A DNA stretch of 64,000 bases from contig CAVZFD010000003.1 of the NCBI GenBank assembly GCA_963774455.1, positions 372,001-436,000 of the forward strand. Reading direction: 5' to 3'. The position numbers and the translations under genes were made by a program. Numbering within the stretch: the first letter of the stretch is position 1; each line of letters starts with the position of its first letter. The stretch comes from DATFVA01 sp963774455. GTDB lineage: Bacteria > Bacteroidota > Ignavibacteria > Ignavibacteriales > Ignavibacteriaceae. A model generated the notes under the pieces. The model saw nothing but the letters and a program-made list of their open reading frames with translations, was not told where the DNA came from and ran no database searches. This document shows positions 18,328 through 27,194 of the stretch, piece after piece.

Positions 18328-20442
18328 ATGAAAAAATATTTATTAGCTATAGTCTTACTCTCCGGATTATGCTTCGGACAGAATAATCCTATGGTCAACC
18401 AGCGCTGGAACATCTTTGATATAAATAAGGTGCGGACCACGTTTAATAATACGGGACTCCTCTGCAATGGGAATGAGCAGACGAGCTCACTGGCGAGGGA
18501 ACCCTCTTTTGAATACCCGGCCGGAAGCGGGATCAGCTGGGGAACAGGTGTGGGAGTTTTACTGGGTGCCCCCATAGACCAGGATCCGGGCGTTATTGGC
18601 GGATACCCCGATCCTGCAGGCGATTATACTGCATTCTGCGATGCAACACTTGATGAAGGTCCTGCCGCTTTCTGGGATGAAGAACATTTTTATCCATATG
18701 CGCAGTTCGTTAATTCGCCGGCTGCAATACTAAGCACAGATTCTTCTACATGGCCTGATCCATGGCCGACAACATACCCCGTGCTGAATGATCCGATTGA
18801 ATTTGATTCAGTTACAGGGTGGCCCGGGTTTGGTCCCGGCGGAAGGCAGCTGGCCGACCAGGAAACTTTTTCTGTTGTTGAGGCATGGGGCGGAACAGAT
18901 CAGTTAACTTCAAGCAATCCCTATCCCAATTTTCTTAAGACCCAGATGATAATCAGAGGTATGGCCTGGGAAGGAACACTATATGAGGATTTTATTGTGT
19001 GGGTGTATGTAATCCGCAATATAGGTTCTGCCCCCATTACCGATATGCGCGCGGCCATACACGCTGATTTCAGTTTTATTCCCCAGTTCTATGCGGGAAT
19101 CGGGTTTGATGATGACAGGCATTATTATGATCCCGATCTGCAGCTGGCTTATGGGACTGATGATAACGGTTATGAGGAATCACCTCTCGGCGGAACTATC
19201 CCGGCAGATAAAATTGCCTGGGCGGGAGTGGTTTCTTTACAGATGCCCGGTCCCACAAAGAAAGTTGCAACTTATGATGCCTTTCATTTCTGGATGGGCG
19301 CGACTACACCGGCAGGAAACGGAGCTAGAACTGACTGGTATTTTGAATATAATATTGAGAATCTGAACGATCCCGAAGACAGTAATGATGACGGGATTGA
19401 CGATGACTTTGACCATAATGGCGTACCCGACGCGGATGAAGGAGGTCAGGGTTATTATTTAGGGCTGGGTGCCGACGGAATCCAGACCCTGGGTTCGGAA
19501 CCATTTGTGCTTAATCCCGGCGAGAGCGATACTCTTATCTTTGCGACAGTTTTCGGTACGAGCGAAAAAGATATAAAAGTAAACGCGGAAAGAGCGATTA
19601 CATTATTTAAAAATAGCTGGCAGATAATTGAAGCTCCAAAGGCTCCCATTGCCGAGGTTTTTACGGGTAACAGGAAGGTTAAAATAGTTTGGGGCACAAA
19701 GAGCGAGCAGGAGAAGGACTTCGAAGGATATAAAATCTACAGATCGGAAGATGACGGAATTACCTGGGGAAATAAGACCTTCAAAGATTTTGAAGGCGGC
19801 ATTCATTATCTCCCGCTTACGCAGTTTGATCTGGAAGATGACATAAAAGGAAACTACAGAACGATACCGCAATACGCCTGGTTTGACCTGGGAAGCGATA
19901 ACTGGACTCAATTAAGGCAGGTGGTTGATGTTGATACCTTTAAGTATTTCAACGTTGGAGATACAATTAATATTTTCACAGATAACGACGTAGTGAACGG
20001 GTTGACCTACAGGTATTACGTTGCGGCATACGATACGGGGAATAAAATTATAGGTCCCCTCGAGAATGGATTCAGCAATAATCCCAACGATATGAATAAC
20101 ACAGTAGAGGTAACGCCGCAGGCATCTGTAGCCACGAAAAACCTTGACAAAGTTTCCGTTGTTCCCAATCCTTACAAGATAGCCGAGATCTGGGAAACAG
20201 GTTTAAGCGATCATCAGATCCAGTTTATCAACCTGCCGGCAGAAGCTGTTATAAAGATATTCAACTCAGCCGGTGAACTTGTAAAAACAATCGAACATAC
20301 AGCGATGAACAACAGCGCTCCCAGCATAGCAAAATGGAATTTAAAAAACGAATATAATCAGCTGGCCGCGCCGGGAGTTTATTTCTATATAGTAACCTCG
20401 AAGCTCGGAACGAAGACAGGTAAGTTTTTCGTCATTCTATAA
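18328..20442 (+). CDS. Secreted protein with calcium-binding-type Asp repeat, FN3 and T9SS-like tail (paralog 2)
   Basis: The 704-residue protein is a paralog of the 15045 product. It shares NPMVNQRWNIFDINKVRTTF, EPSFEYPAGSG, DPEDSNDDGIDDDFDHNGVP, an FN3-like domain (VKIVWGTKSEQEKDFEGYKI) and the tail VVPNPYKIAEIWETGLSDHQ to GVYFYIVTSK. A short signal peptide, KKYLLAIVLLSGLCFGQ, is evident. The two genes flank the PorV-like gene, suggesting duplication around it or a heteromeric surface assembly. No catalytic motif is visible. It could be a surface-layer or substrate-binding component of the glycan-uptake module. Function is unknown; export by T9SS is inferred from the C-terminal domain. Confidence 0.65.
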   Translation: MKKYLLAIVLLSGLCFGQNNPMVNQRWNIFDINKVRTTFNNTGLLCNGNEQTSSLAREPSFEYPAGSGISWGTGVGVLLGAPIDQDPGVIGGYPDPAGDYTAFCDATLDEGPAAFWDEEHFYPYAQFVNSPAAILSTDSSTWPDPWPTTYPVLNDPIEFDSVTGWPGFGPGGRQLADQETFSVVEAWGGTDQLTSSNPYPNFLKTQMIIRGMAWEGTLYEDFIVWVYVIRNIGSAPITDMRAAIHADFSFIPQFYAGIGFDDDRHYYDPDLQLAYGTDDNGYEESPLGGTIPADKIAWAGVVSLQMPGPTKKVATYDAFHFWMGATTPAGNGARTDWYFEYNIENLNDPEDSNDDGIDDDFDHNGVPDADEGGQGYYLGLGADGIQTLGSEPFVLNPGESDTLIFATVFGTSEKDIKVNAERAITLFKNSWQIIEAPKAPIAEVFTGNRKVKIVWGTKSEQEKDFEGYKIYRSEDDGITWGNKTFKDFEGGIHYLPLTQFDLEDDIKGNYRTIPQYAWFDLGSDNWTQLRQVVDVDTFKYFNVGDTINIFTDNDVVNGLTYRYYVAAYDTGNKIIGPLENGFSNNPNDMNNTVEVTPQASVATKNLDKVSVVPNPYKIAEIWETGLSDHQIQFINLPAEAVIKIFNSAGELVKTIEHTAMNNSAPSIAKWNLKNEYNQLAAPGVYFYIVTSKLGTKTGKFFVIL

Positions 20443-20502
20443 ATATTCAATGGCGGAAACTATTTAATTAATATTTATTTCTAAAAAAATACTGATCAGG
20501 AA

Positions 20503-22543
20503 ATGAAAAATATATTAACCCTTTTAATGCTAGTACTGGCATACTCTTTATTTGCTTCGGAAGATCCTCATCTTTCCGACGGCACCATTACTGTAAAATA
20601 CGACAAAAATATGCACAGCAGCATAAGCTCGGACCTTCCGGGTTCAGGGCCGGTAATGGATAAATACTTCCCATCAGAGCAGCTGATGCTGGAGGGTAAG
20701 CCGATTTCCGGCTTCGGACTAACCGGCTGGAAGGAACAAAATGATGGGGATTCGAAAGGTATAGTACTGGAAGGGAAGTTCTCTGACGGCGGCCTTAATA
20801 TTATAAAAAAAATTACAGGTAAAGTTAATCCCGCTTATCCCGGATTCTTAATGACAAAAGTTACCTATATAAATTCCGGCAAAGACACCCTCACTATTAC
20901 CGGATGGACTAACAATTATTATAAAATTCTGCCTGCCGAAAATGTTGAGCCGTCATACTGGTCGTTCCAGGGTGCAACATATCCCGACAGGCGTGATTGG
21001 GTACAGCCGGTAAACAAAGGATTTCAGCAGGAAAATTATATGGGAATGAACGCAAGCGACTACGGCGGCGGTACTCCCATTGCTGACCTATGGAGGCCCG
21101 ATATAGGAATTGCTGTAGGGCATCTTGAAACTTCTCCGAAGCTGGTTTCGATACCGGTTGACTTTTCATCGGGGCAGGATGGCGCAGGACTTGGTGTTTC
21201 TTATAAGTTTCTTGAATCCATTAAAGCTCGCTCCCGGCAGTTCTTTTGATACGTACGAAACATTCGTGGCAGTTCACCAGGGTGATTACTTTAATACGCT
21301 GGAAACATTTAGTAAGGTTATGCAGGACAAAGGTATAACTTTTCAAAAATTTACACCATCGACTTACCAGGCAGAATGGTGTGCGTGGGGATATGAAAGA
21401 AACTTTACTATAGATGAAGTAATCGGTACCCTACCAAAAGTTTCTGAGATGGGTTACAGCTGGGCAACACTCGATGACGGATGGCAGACTGCCGAAGGTG
21501 ACTGGCATCTTAATCCCAAAAGGTTCCCGAATGGGGATACTGATATGAAGAGTTTCGTTGACAAGATCCATAATAACAATCTGAAAGCGATGTTATGGTG
21601 GGCGCCAATGGCTGTGGATCCGGGTACTGATCTGATAAAAGAACATCCTGAATACCTTCTTCTCAATAAGGACGGGTCGAAGCAGGATATTTCATGGTGG
21701 GACAGTTATTATATGTGTCCCGCTTTTCAGCCTGTTATTGATTACCATGTAAACCTGGTGAAGAAAATCATTGGCGAGTGGGGATACGATGGTTTGAAAA
21801 TAGACGGACAGCATCTGAATGGAGCACCTCCGTGCTATAACCCGGCACATCATCACTCTACACCGGAAGAATCTTCTGAAAAACTACCGCTGTTTTTTAA
21901 AGCCATAATTGATGCGGCGTTAAGTATAAAACCGGATGCGGTGATCCAGATTTGTCCTTGCGGCACCGAGTACTCATTTTATAACCTGCCATATATGAAC
22001 CAGACAGTTGGTTCAGATCCCGAATCATCCTGGCAGATAAGACTGAAAGGTAAAACGCTGAAGGCTTTGATGGGATGCAATTCACCCTATTTCGGCGACC
22101 ACGTGGAATTAAGCGACAGCGGGAAGGATTTTGCTTCTACTGTTGGTATCGGAGGAATTGTCGGTACAAAGTTTACCTACCCAACAGACAGACTTGAACA
22201 CAAGAATTTTGTACTCACACCTGCGAAGGAAGCTGAATGGCAAAAATGGCTGGATGTTTATAAGGCAAATGAACTTGCTGAGGGTTGTTATAAAGGAGGA
22301 CTCTACGACATCGGCTATGATAAACCTGAAACCCACGCTATTCAGAAAAATGATACAATGTATTATGCATTTTACGCCGATTCCTGGAACGGCGATATTG
22401 AACTGAGAGGATTGTCGGGTGGTAAATATAAAATTGTTGATTATGTAAATGATAAGGAGCTTGCTTCTGTAGAAGGTGCTGATCCGAAGATCAACTGTTC
22501 CTTTGAAAAACATTTATTGATAAAAGCGGTTCCGGACAAGTAA
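20503..22543 (+). pseudogene. GH36-type alpha-galactosidase / alpha-N-acetylgalactosaminidase, single frameshift
   Basis: Two frames together encode one clan GH-D enzyme. The first (from 20503, signal peptide to about residue 240) carries the N-terminal beta-supersandwich. The second (to 22543) carries the catalytic barrel: WCAWGYERNF, ATLDDGWQTAEGDWH, nucleophile Asp in YDGLKIDGQHL (codon 21803-21805) and an acid/base region VGSDPESSWQIR. Removing one A from the AAA at 21223-21225 joins them smoothly as SIKLAPGSSFDTYE. The gene is therefore either recently inactivated or carries a sequencing error. GH36 includes alpha-galactosidases and alpha-N-acetylgalactosaminidases; the GH109 neighbour makes the latter attractive. 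All catalytic residues appear intact, so an assembly error is a serious possibility. Confidence 0.8.
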
Positions 22544-22593
22544 AAAGGAAAAAGTAAAAAGGAAAAAGTAAAAAGGAAAAAGTAAAAAGGAAA
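22540..22593. repeat. 14-bp tandem repeat overlapping the GH36 stop codon
   Basis: The unit GTAAAAAGGAAAAA starts at 22540, 22554, 22568 and 22582, giving nearly four perfect copies. The first copy contains the TAA stop of the GH36 gene. It looks like a slippage-prone minisatellite. Confidence 0.85.
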
Positions 22594-22596
22594 CGA

Positions 22597-22664
22597 CTTG
22601 TCATCCTGAACTTGTTTCAGGATCCTCCAAAGGATGCTCTGTGAGAGTTAATCTTGTAATTTTG
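22597..22664. repeat. Dispersed palindromic repeat, copy 1
   Basis: This 68-bp unit begins CTTGTCATCCTGAACTTG, continues TTTCAGGATCC, then AGGATGCTCTGTGAGAG and TAATCTTGTAATTTTG. ATCCTGAA and TTCAGGAT form a stem around a short loop. A second copy lies at 22711-22779, and the core has the same layout as the units of the array at 27195-27885. Confidence 0.8.
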
Positions 22665-22710
22665 TAATCTTGTAATTTTGCAATCTGGCAATTTGTCAAA
22701 CTGAAATCGG

Positions 22711-22779
22711 CTTGTCATCCTGAACTTGTTTCAGGATCCTCCCGAAGGATGCTCTGTGAGAGTTAATCTTGTAATTTTG
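22711..22779. repeat. Dispersed palindromic repeat, copy 2
   Basis: This is a nearly identical copy of 22597-22664. The only difference seen is CCCGAAGG in place of CCAAAGG after the stem-loop. It ends 23 bp upstream of the GH109-type gene, so it lies in that gene's leader. Confidence 0.8.
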
Positions 22780-22802
22780 CAATCTTGCAATTTGGAGTTA
22801 AA

Positions 22803-24218
22803 ATGAAGACTAATATTACCCGCAGAAATTTCATCACACTTTCCGCTCTGAGCAGTGCCTTCCTCGGGTTTTCTCCTCTGATGCCCAAAATCAGCAATGA
22901 TCAGCTTCTCAAAAAAATTGAACAATTTTCTTCTGCTCCGGCCGCAAAAGGAAAACCGGTTATAGGATTAACTGTTCCACCGATAAAGCAGGTTAAGGTT
23001 GCTTTCATAGGACTTGGCAACAGGGGAACAGATCATATTACACTTGTCGATTCGCTTTCGCCCGATAAGGCTGTTATTACTGCTATTTGTGATGTGCAGA
23101 AAGTTAAGACCGATGCGGCTCTGGAAATACTGAAAAATTCAGGTCACGGTCAGAAGCCGGCTGTTTACTCGGGTTCGCTTGACAGCTGGGAAGAGATGGT
23201 TAAGAGAGACGATATTGATCTCGTCATCATTGCTACACCGTGGGAATACCATACGCGGATGTGCATTGAGTCGATGAGAAACGGAAAGCACGCCGCTGTT
23301 GAAGTCCCCGCCGCAATCTCTTTAGAAGATACATGGAAACTTGTAGATACTGCAGAGGCAACCCAGCGGCATTGTATGATGCTGGAAAACGTTTGTTACG
23401 GTGACGAGGAGTTATGGGTACTCAATATGGCGCAGCAGGGGTTGTTCGGAACGCTCACGTATGCGGAGTGCTCTTATATACATAACCTGCGCGAGCTTCT
23501 GTTTAGTCCCGATTACTACTACAATATGTGGCGCATACGCCATCACGAAGTAAAAGACGGGAACCTTTACCCGACCCACGGCCTGGGTCCCGTCGCCCAG
23601 TATATGAACATCAACAGGGGGGATTCGTTCCATAAAATAGTATCTATGAGCTCTTTGCAGGCATCGCTTGATGAATACTCGAAGGAAATTGAAAACACCA
23701 ATGAATTCTATAACCGGGCAGGTTATAAGCATGGGGATATGAACAGCTCGTTCATAAAAACCCGGAAGGGGAGAATGATACTTGTTAAGCATGATGTAGT
23801 AACGCCCAGACCTTACAACAGGATCAATGCCCTTGCAGGGACAAAGGGATACCACGAAGGATACCCGAGCAGACTGTCGCTCGTTGATTTCGATAAAGGC
23901 CACGTTTGGATGAGCGAAGAGGTTTATAACCAGTACAAGGAGAAGTACCAGCATCCCCTCTGGCTGAAGCTTAAGGACGGTATAGACAAGTACGGCGGTC
24001 ATGGCGGAATGGACTTTGTCATGATATACCGGTTAATCGACTGCCTGAACAACGGCTGGTTCCTTGATGAAGATGTATACGATGCTGCATCCTGGTCTGT
24101 TGTAACACCGCTCTCTGTTCTTTCGGTAGATCTGGGAAATGTTCCGCTGGAATTTCCTGATTTTACGAGAGGAAAATGGAGTGAGAGCCGCGAGCTCGGG
24201 ATACTTAAAAATTCATAA
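22803..24218 (+). CDS. GH109-type NAD-dependent alpha-N-acetylgalactosaminidase (Gfo/Idh/MocA fold)
   Basis: ATG 22803 is chosen because GGAG lies 5 nt upstream and the product then starts with a Tat-like signal (TRRNFITLSALSS). The 471-residue protein has a Rossmann NAD site VKVAFIGLGNRGTDH (about 64-78), the family motif KHAAVEVPAAISLEDTW, MMLENVCYGDEELWVLNM, and YPTHGLGPVAQYMNINRGD (about 257-275), characteristic of GH109 enzymes such as the blood-group-A-cleaving NagA of Elizabethkingia. These hydrolyse terminal alpha-GalNAc by an NAD-dependent redox mechanism. This is the strongest single indicator that the locus handles alpha-GalNAc glycans. Another MocA-type oxidoreductase is possible but less likely given these motifs. 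Confidence 0.8.
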   Translation: MKTNITRRNFITLSALSSAFLGFSPLMPKISNDQLLKKIEQFSSAPAAKGKPVIGLTVPPIKQVKVAFIGLGNRGTDHITLVDSLSPDKAVITAICDVQKVKTDAALEILKNSGHGQKPAVYSGSLDSWEEMVKRDDIDLVIIATPWEYHTRMCIESMRNGKHAAVEVPAAISLEDTWKLVDTAEATQRHCMMLENVCYGDEELWVLNMAQQGLFGTLTYAECSYIHNLRELLFSPDYYYNMWRIRHHEVKDGNLYPTHGLGPVAQYMNINRGDSFHKIVSMSSLQASLDEYSKEIENTNEFYNRAGYKHGDMNSSFIKTRKGRMILVKHDVVTPRPYNRINALAGTKGYHEGYPSRLSLVDFDKGHVWMSEEVYNQYKEKYQHPLWLKLKDGIDKYGGHGGMDFVMIYRLIDCLNNGWFLDEDVYDAASWSVVTPLSVLSVDLGNVPLEFPDFTRGKWSESRELGILKNS

Positions 24219-24253
24219 TCACTAAAACATTTCAAAATTAAACAGAGGATCGG

Positions 24254-24409
24254 ATGTATTTCGACTGGATAACATGGTCTATCTGGCTGATAGGATTCAT
24301 CATAATGGTAATCTGGATCCTTGTTCCGATCAGGGAATTCAAAAGGATCCTTCAGCAGAAAAGGCTGGAAGAAAAAGCTAAAAAAAATAACGGGGGAAAA
24401 GAAATTTGA
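24254..24409 (+). CDS. Small single-span membrane protein, likely symporter accessory subunit
   Basis: This 51-residue reading frame starts at ATG 24254 after AGAGGATCGG. The protein begins MYFDWITWSIWLIGFIIMVI and continues WILVPIREFKRILQQ, giving one transmembrane helix followed by a basic, Lys-rich cytoplasmic tail. Its TGA stop overlaps the TTG start of the SSS symporter (shared TTGA), so the two are probably translationally coupled. Small one-helix proteins encoded directly before sodium/solute symporters occur in Bacteroidota and other bacteria. A stabilising or regulatory subunit role is inferred from that context. Confidence 0.7.
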   Translation: MYFDWITWSIWLIGFIIMVIWILVPIREFKRILQQKRLEEKAKKNNGGKEI

Positions 24410-26052
24410 TAACAATCGATTACATCATCGTTTTTGTTTTTCTGGGGGGAATGTTTTACGTGGGTTCTATTTTCTATAAGTGGGTCGGCAGCTCGGACGA
24501 TTTTTACCTTGCGGGGCGGCATCTTACACCTTTTATTCTCGCTGCGGTTCTTGCGGCTACAAATGTAAACCTTTACAGCTTTGTGGGACAGGCCGGCATC
24601 GCATATAAAGAAGGCATTCCGATAATCTGGCAGACTTGGACAGGCAACATGGCAATGGTTTTCGCAGGCTTGTTCGTTATTCCGATTTTCAGAAGGCTGA
24701 GGATCAGAACAATCCCTGAATTTTTGGAAAAAAGATACAGCAGGGGAGTGAGAACTTTCGTGGCTGTACTCTGGATATTCAGATTAAGCTTTTGGCTCGG
24801 CGTTGTCTTGTACACCGCGGTTATAGCATCGCAGTCGATCTCAGGTTATGATTCGTTTACCGCATGGGTTTTAATCTTTTCGCTGGTAGTAATCCTTTAT
24901 ACAATTTTAGGAGGGATGTGGTCGGTTGCGTTCACAGACGTGATCCAGTTTGTCCTTATGCTCGGCAGCTCCCTTATTCTGCTTCCACTTGTAATGAGCG
25001 CGGTCGGATGGTGGCCGGGGCTATCAGAAAATCTTCCTGAAGGATCTCTTACCCTGATTAAAAACAGCGGAACATATGACTGGAAATTCGTACTGGCAAT
25101 ATTTCTCTTAGGCATAGAATGGGCCTGTGTAGACCAGGGTTTATTGCAGAGAGCGTTTGGTGCCGATAGTACAAGGAGCGTTGCGAAAGGGCTTGTTATG
25201 GCCGGTATTATAACCACACCATTTGCACTTCTATGGATATTGCCCGGACTTGCCTCACGTATTCTATTCCCCGATCTTGCAAATGCAGATTCTGCTTTCC
25301 CCGTACTTGTAACATCGCTTATTCCAAACCTGGTAATGGGACTTGTAGTTGTGGGTTTGTTGTCTTCCCAGCTTTCGACTATATCGGGTAATTTAAATGG
25401 AGTAGCCACCATTTTCTCGAGTGATGTATACGAGAATGTGCTGAACAGAAAAGCGACAGATAAAGATGTTCTGAAAGTAGCAAGGATAATTACTTTGATA
25501 ACGGGAATTGGGATGATACTCTTCGCCTATCTCGTCCCGGTTCTCGGCGGAGCAGTGAATGCCTACTTAACGATCATTGCCATAATGGATATGCCGCTTT
25601 TCGTGATAGCGGTTATATATGGTTTACTGTGGAAGAGAATTAACTGGCAGGGAGCAGTGGCCGGGTACATTGCCGGGGCTGTTTCGGGTATAATAGGACA
25701 GTTCTTTTACAGCTTAAATTTTAACGTGACCACTTTCATTACCGCAGGAACTGCTTTACTGATAACGCCATTAATCAGCCTGGTAACAAAAGTAGAATCA
25801 AATGAAAACATTGATGCAATCTGGAGGGCGCGAACCATCAGCGACGAAGAAATAAGCAGCAACAATGTATATAATATCATTCCGAAGACGCTGAAAGGGA
25901 AATTAAGTTTAACCGTATTCGGTTCAGGTTTAATATTGTTCCTGGTGGGAGTCTTTGCCGGCAGTACCGGTAGTCCCGCTGCCTCTTACATTGCTGTTGG
26001 TGGAATGATAATATATTTTATAGGAGGTTTATTAAGGACCTATACAAATTGA
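24406..26052 (+). CDS. SSS-family sodium:solute symporter
   Basis: The 548-residue polytopic protein has about 13-14 hydrophobic segments and SSS features: SSDDFYLAGRHLTPFILAAV near the N-terminus, YTILGGMWSVAFTDVIQFVL, and EWACVDQGLLQRAFGADSTR. The start is TTG at 24406 with GGGGGAA upstream, sharing TTGA with the small membrane protein. SSS transporters couple sodium to uptake of sugars, sialic acid and other solutes. Between GH109 and a sugar kinase it most likely imports GalNAc, galactose or a related sugar released by the glycosidases. The substrate is inferred from neighbours. Because SSS import does not phosphorylate, a cytoplasmic kinase is needed, and one follows 16 bp downstream. 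Confidence 0.85.
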   Translation: MITIDYIIVFVFLGGMFYVGSIFYKWVGSSDDFYLAGRHLTPFILAAVLAATNVNLYSFVGQAGIAYKEGIPIIWQTWTGNMAMVFAGLFVIPIFRRLRIRTIPEFLEKRYSRGVRTFVAVLWIFRLSFWLGVVLYTAVIASQSISGYDSFTAWVLIFSLVVILYTILGGMWSVAFTDVIQFVLMLGSSLILLPLVMSAVGWWPGLSENLPEGSLTLIKNSGTYDWKFVLAIFLLGIEWACVDQGLLQRAFGADSTRSVAKGLVMAGIITTPFALLWILPGLASRILFPDLANADSAFPVLVTSLIPNLVMGLVVVGLLSSQLSTISGNLNGVATIFSSDVYENVLNRKATDKDVLKVARIITLITGIGMILFAYLVPVLGGAVNAYLTIIAIMDMPLFVIAVIYGLLWKRINWQGAVAGYIAGAVSGIIGQFFYSLNFNVTTFITAGTALLITPLISLVTKVESNENIDAIWRARTISDEEISSNNVYNIIPKTLKGKLSLTVFGSGLILFLVGVFAGSTGSPAASYIAVGGMIIYFIGGLLRTYTN

Positions 26053-26068
26053 TGTCCGGGTTTCAGTT

Positions 26069-27166
26069 ATGAGAAAACTAAGAAATGAATTAACGGTTTC
26101 AGCTCCCGGCAGGGTATGTGTTTTCGGAGAGCACCAGGATTACCTGCAGCTGCCGGTTATTGCCTCGGCGATTTCGCTGAGGATCACGGTAACAGGGCGG
26201 CGGAGAAATGACAAGCTGATCAAAATCGACCTTCCCGATATTTCAGATAATGAGTTAATAGATCTTGATAAACCGGTAATTTATACCAGGGAACGGGATT
26301 ACTTCAGAAGCTCACTGAACCTGCTTCTGAGAGAAGGTTATACCTTTGAAAATGGTTTCGACTGTACTGTTAACGGGAAGATCCCGATAAACGCAGGGAC
26401 ATCCAGTTCATCTGCATTAGTCGTAACCTGGATTAATTTTTTAACCAGGATGAGTGATCAGGCGGAAATTCTGCCGCCGGATAAGCTGGCTGTCTATGCG
26501 CACCAGGCCGAAGTCCTTGAATTCTCTGAGCCCGGAGGAATGATGGATCACTTTTCTACGTCGATCGGTGGGATCATTTCAATTGATTTTTCACCGGCTT
26601 TATCTGTGAATAAGATTGATGCTCCTCTTGGAACGTTCGTCCTTGGAAATTCGCATGAACCAAAGAACACAAAATACATCCTGGCTAATGTGAAGGATCA
26701 GATAATCAAAATTACCGGCGCATTAAAAGAAATCGATCGTGATTTTTCATTATTGAAAATTAAAAAATCTTCACTGCCGGATTACGCAAAGTACCTGACT
26801 GATGCGCAGTTCCGGCTGCTTAACGGAACAATAGAGAACAGGGACATTACAGGGGCAGCGAGGGCTGAGATGCAGAAGTCGGGGCCTGATGACAGAGAGT
26901 TAGGACGATTGATGAACCATCACCAGGAAATATTGAGAGAAGTGCTGGGCATCTCTACTTCCAAAATTGACAGGATGACAGATGCCGCGGTAAAGGCGGG
27001 AGCGTATGGAGCAAAAATAAATGGTTCAGGAGGCGGAGGCTGTATGTTCGCGTACGCCCCTGACGATCCTGTCAGGATAAAATTAGCAATCGAGGCCGCA
27101 GGCGGGGAGGCTTTCATTATTAATGCAGATGAAGGATCACGTGAAGAACCTATGCTAACCCCGTAG
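26069..27166 (+). CDS. GHMP-family sugar kinase (galactokinase-like)
   Basis: The 365-residue cytoplasmic kinase shows the three GHMP motifs: substrate motif APGRVCVFGEHQDY (about 12-25), ATP-binding INAGTSSSSALVV (about 109-121) and the C-terminal GAKINGSGGGGCMFAY (about 313-328). GEHQDY replaces the galactokinase signature GEHTDY. GHMP sugar kinases make sugar-1-phosphates from galactose, GalNAc, fucose, glucuronate or similar sugars. A sugar-1-phosphate nucleotidyltransferase is the next gene. Galactose or GalNAc is the most natural substrate in this locus, but sequence alone does not decide. The 35-bp repeat array starts 29 bp after its stop. Confidence 0.75.
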   Translation: MRKLRNELTVSAPGRVCVFGEHQDYLQLPVIASAISLRITVTGRRRNDKLIKIDLPDISDNELIDLDKPVIYTRERDYFRSSLNLLLREGYTFENGFDCTVNGKIPINAGTSSSSALVVTWINFLTRMSDQAEILPPDKLAVYAHQAEVLEFSEPGGMMDHFSTSIGGIISIDFSPALSVNKIDAPLGTFVLGNSHEPKNTKYILANVKDQIIKITGALKEIDRDFSLLKIKKSSLPDYAKYLTDAQFRLLNGTIENRDITGAARAEMQKSGPDDRELGRLMNHHQEILREVLGISTSKIDRMTDAAVKAGAYGAKINGSGGGGCMFAYAPDDPVRIKLAIEAAGGEAFIINADEGSREEPMLTP

Positions 27167-27194
27167 CCTGAGAATGTCAACCTGCACCTGTCCT

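Noticed and set aside
21215..21240. Programmed ribosomal frameshift in the GH36 gene
   Set aside because: No slippery heptamer with a following structure is evident, and GH36 enzymes are normally encoded in one frame; a mutation or sequencing error explains it better.
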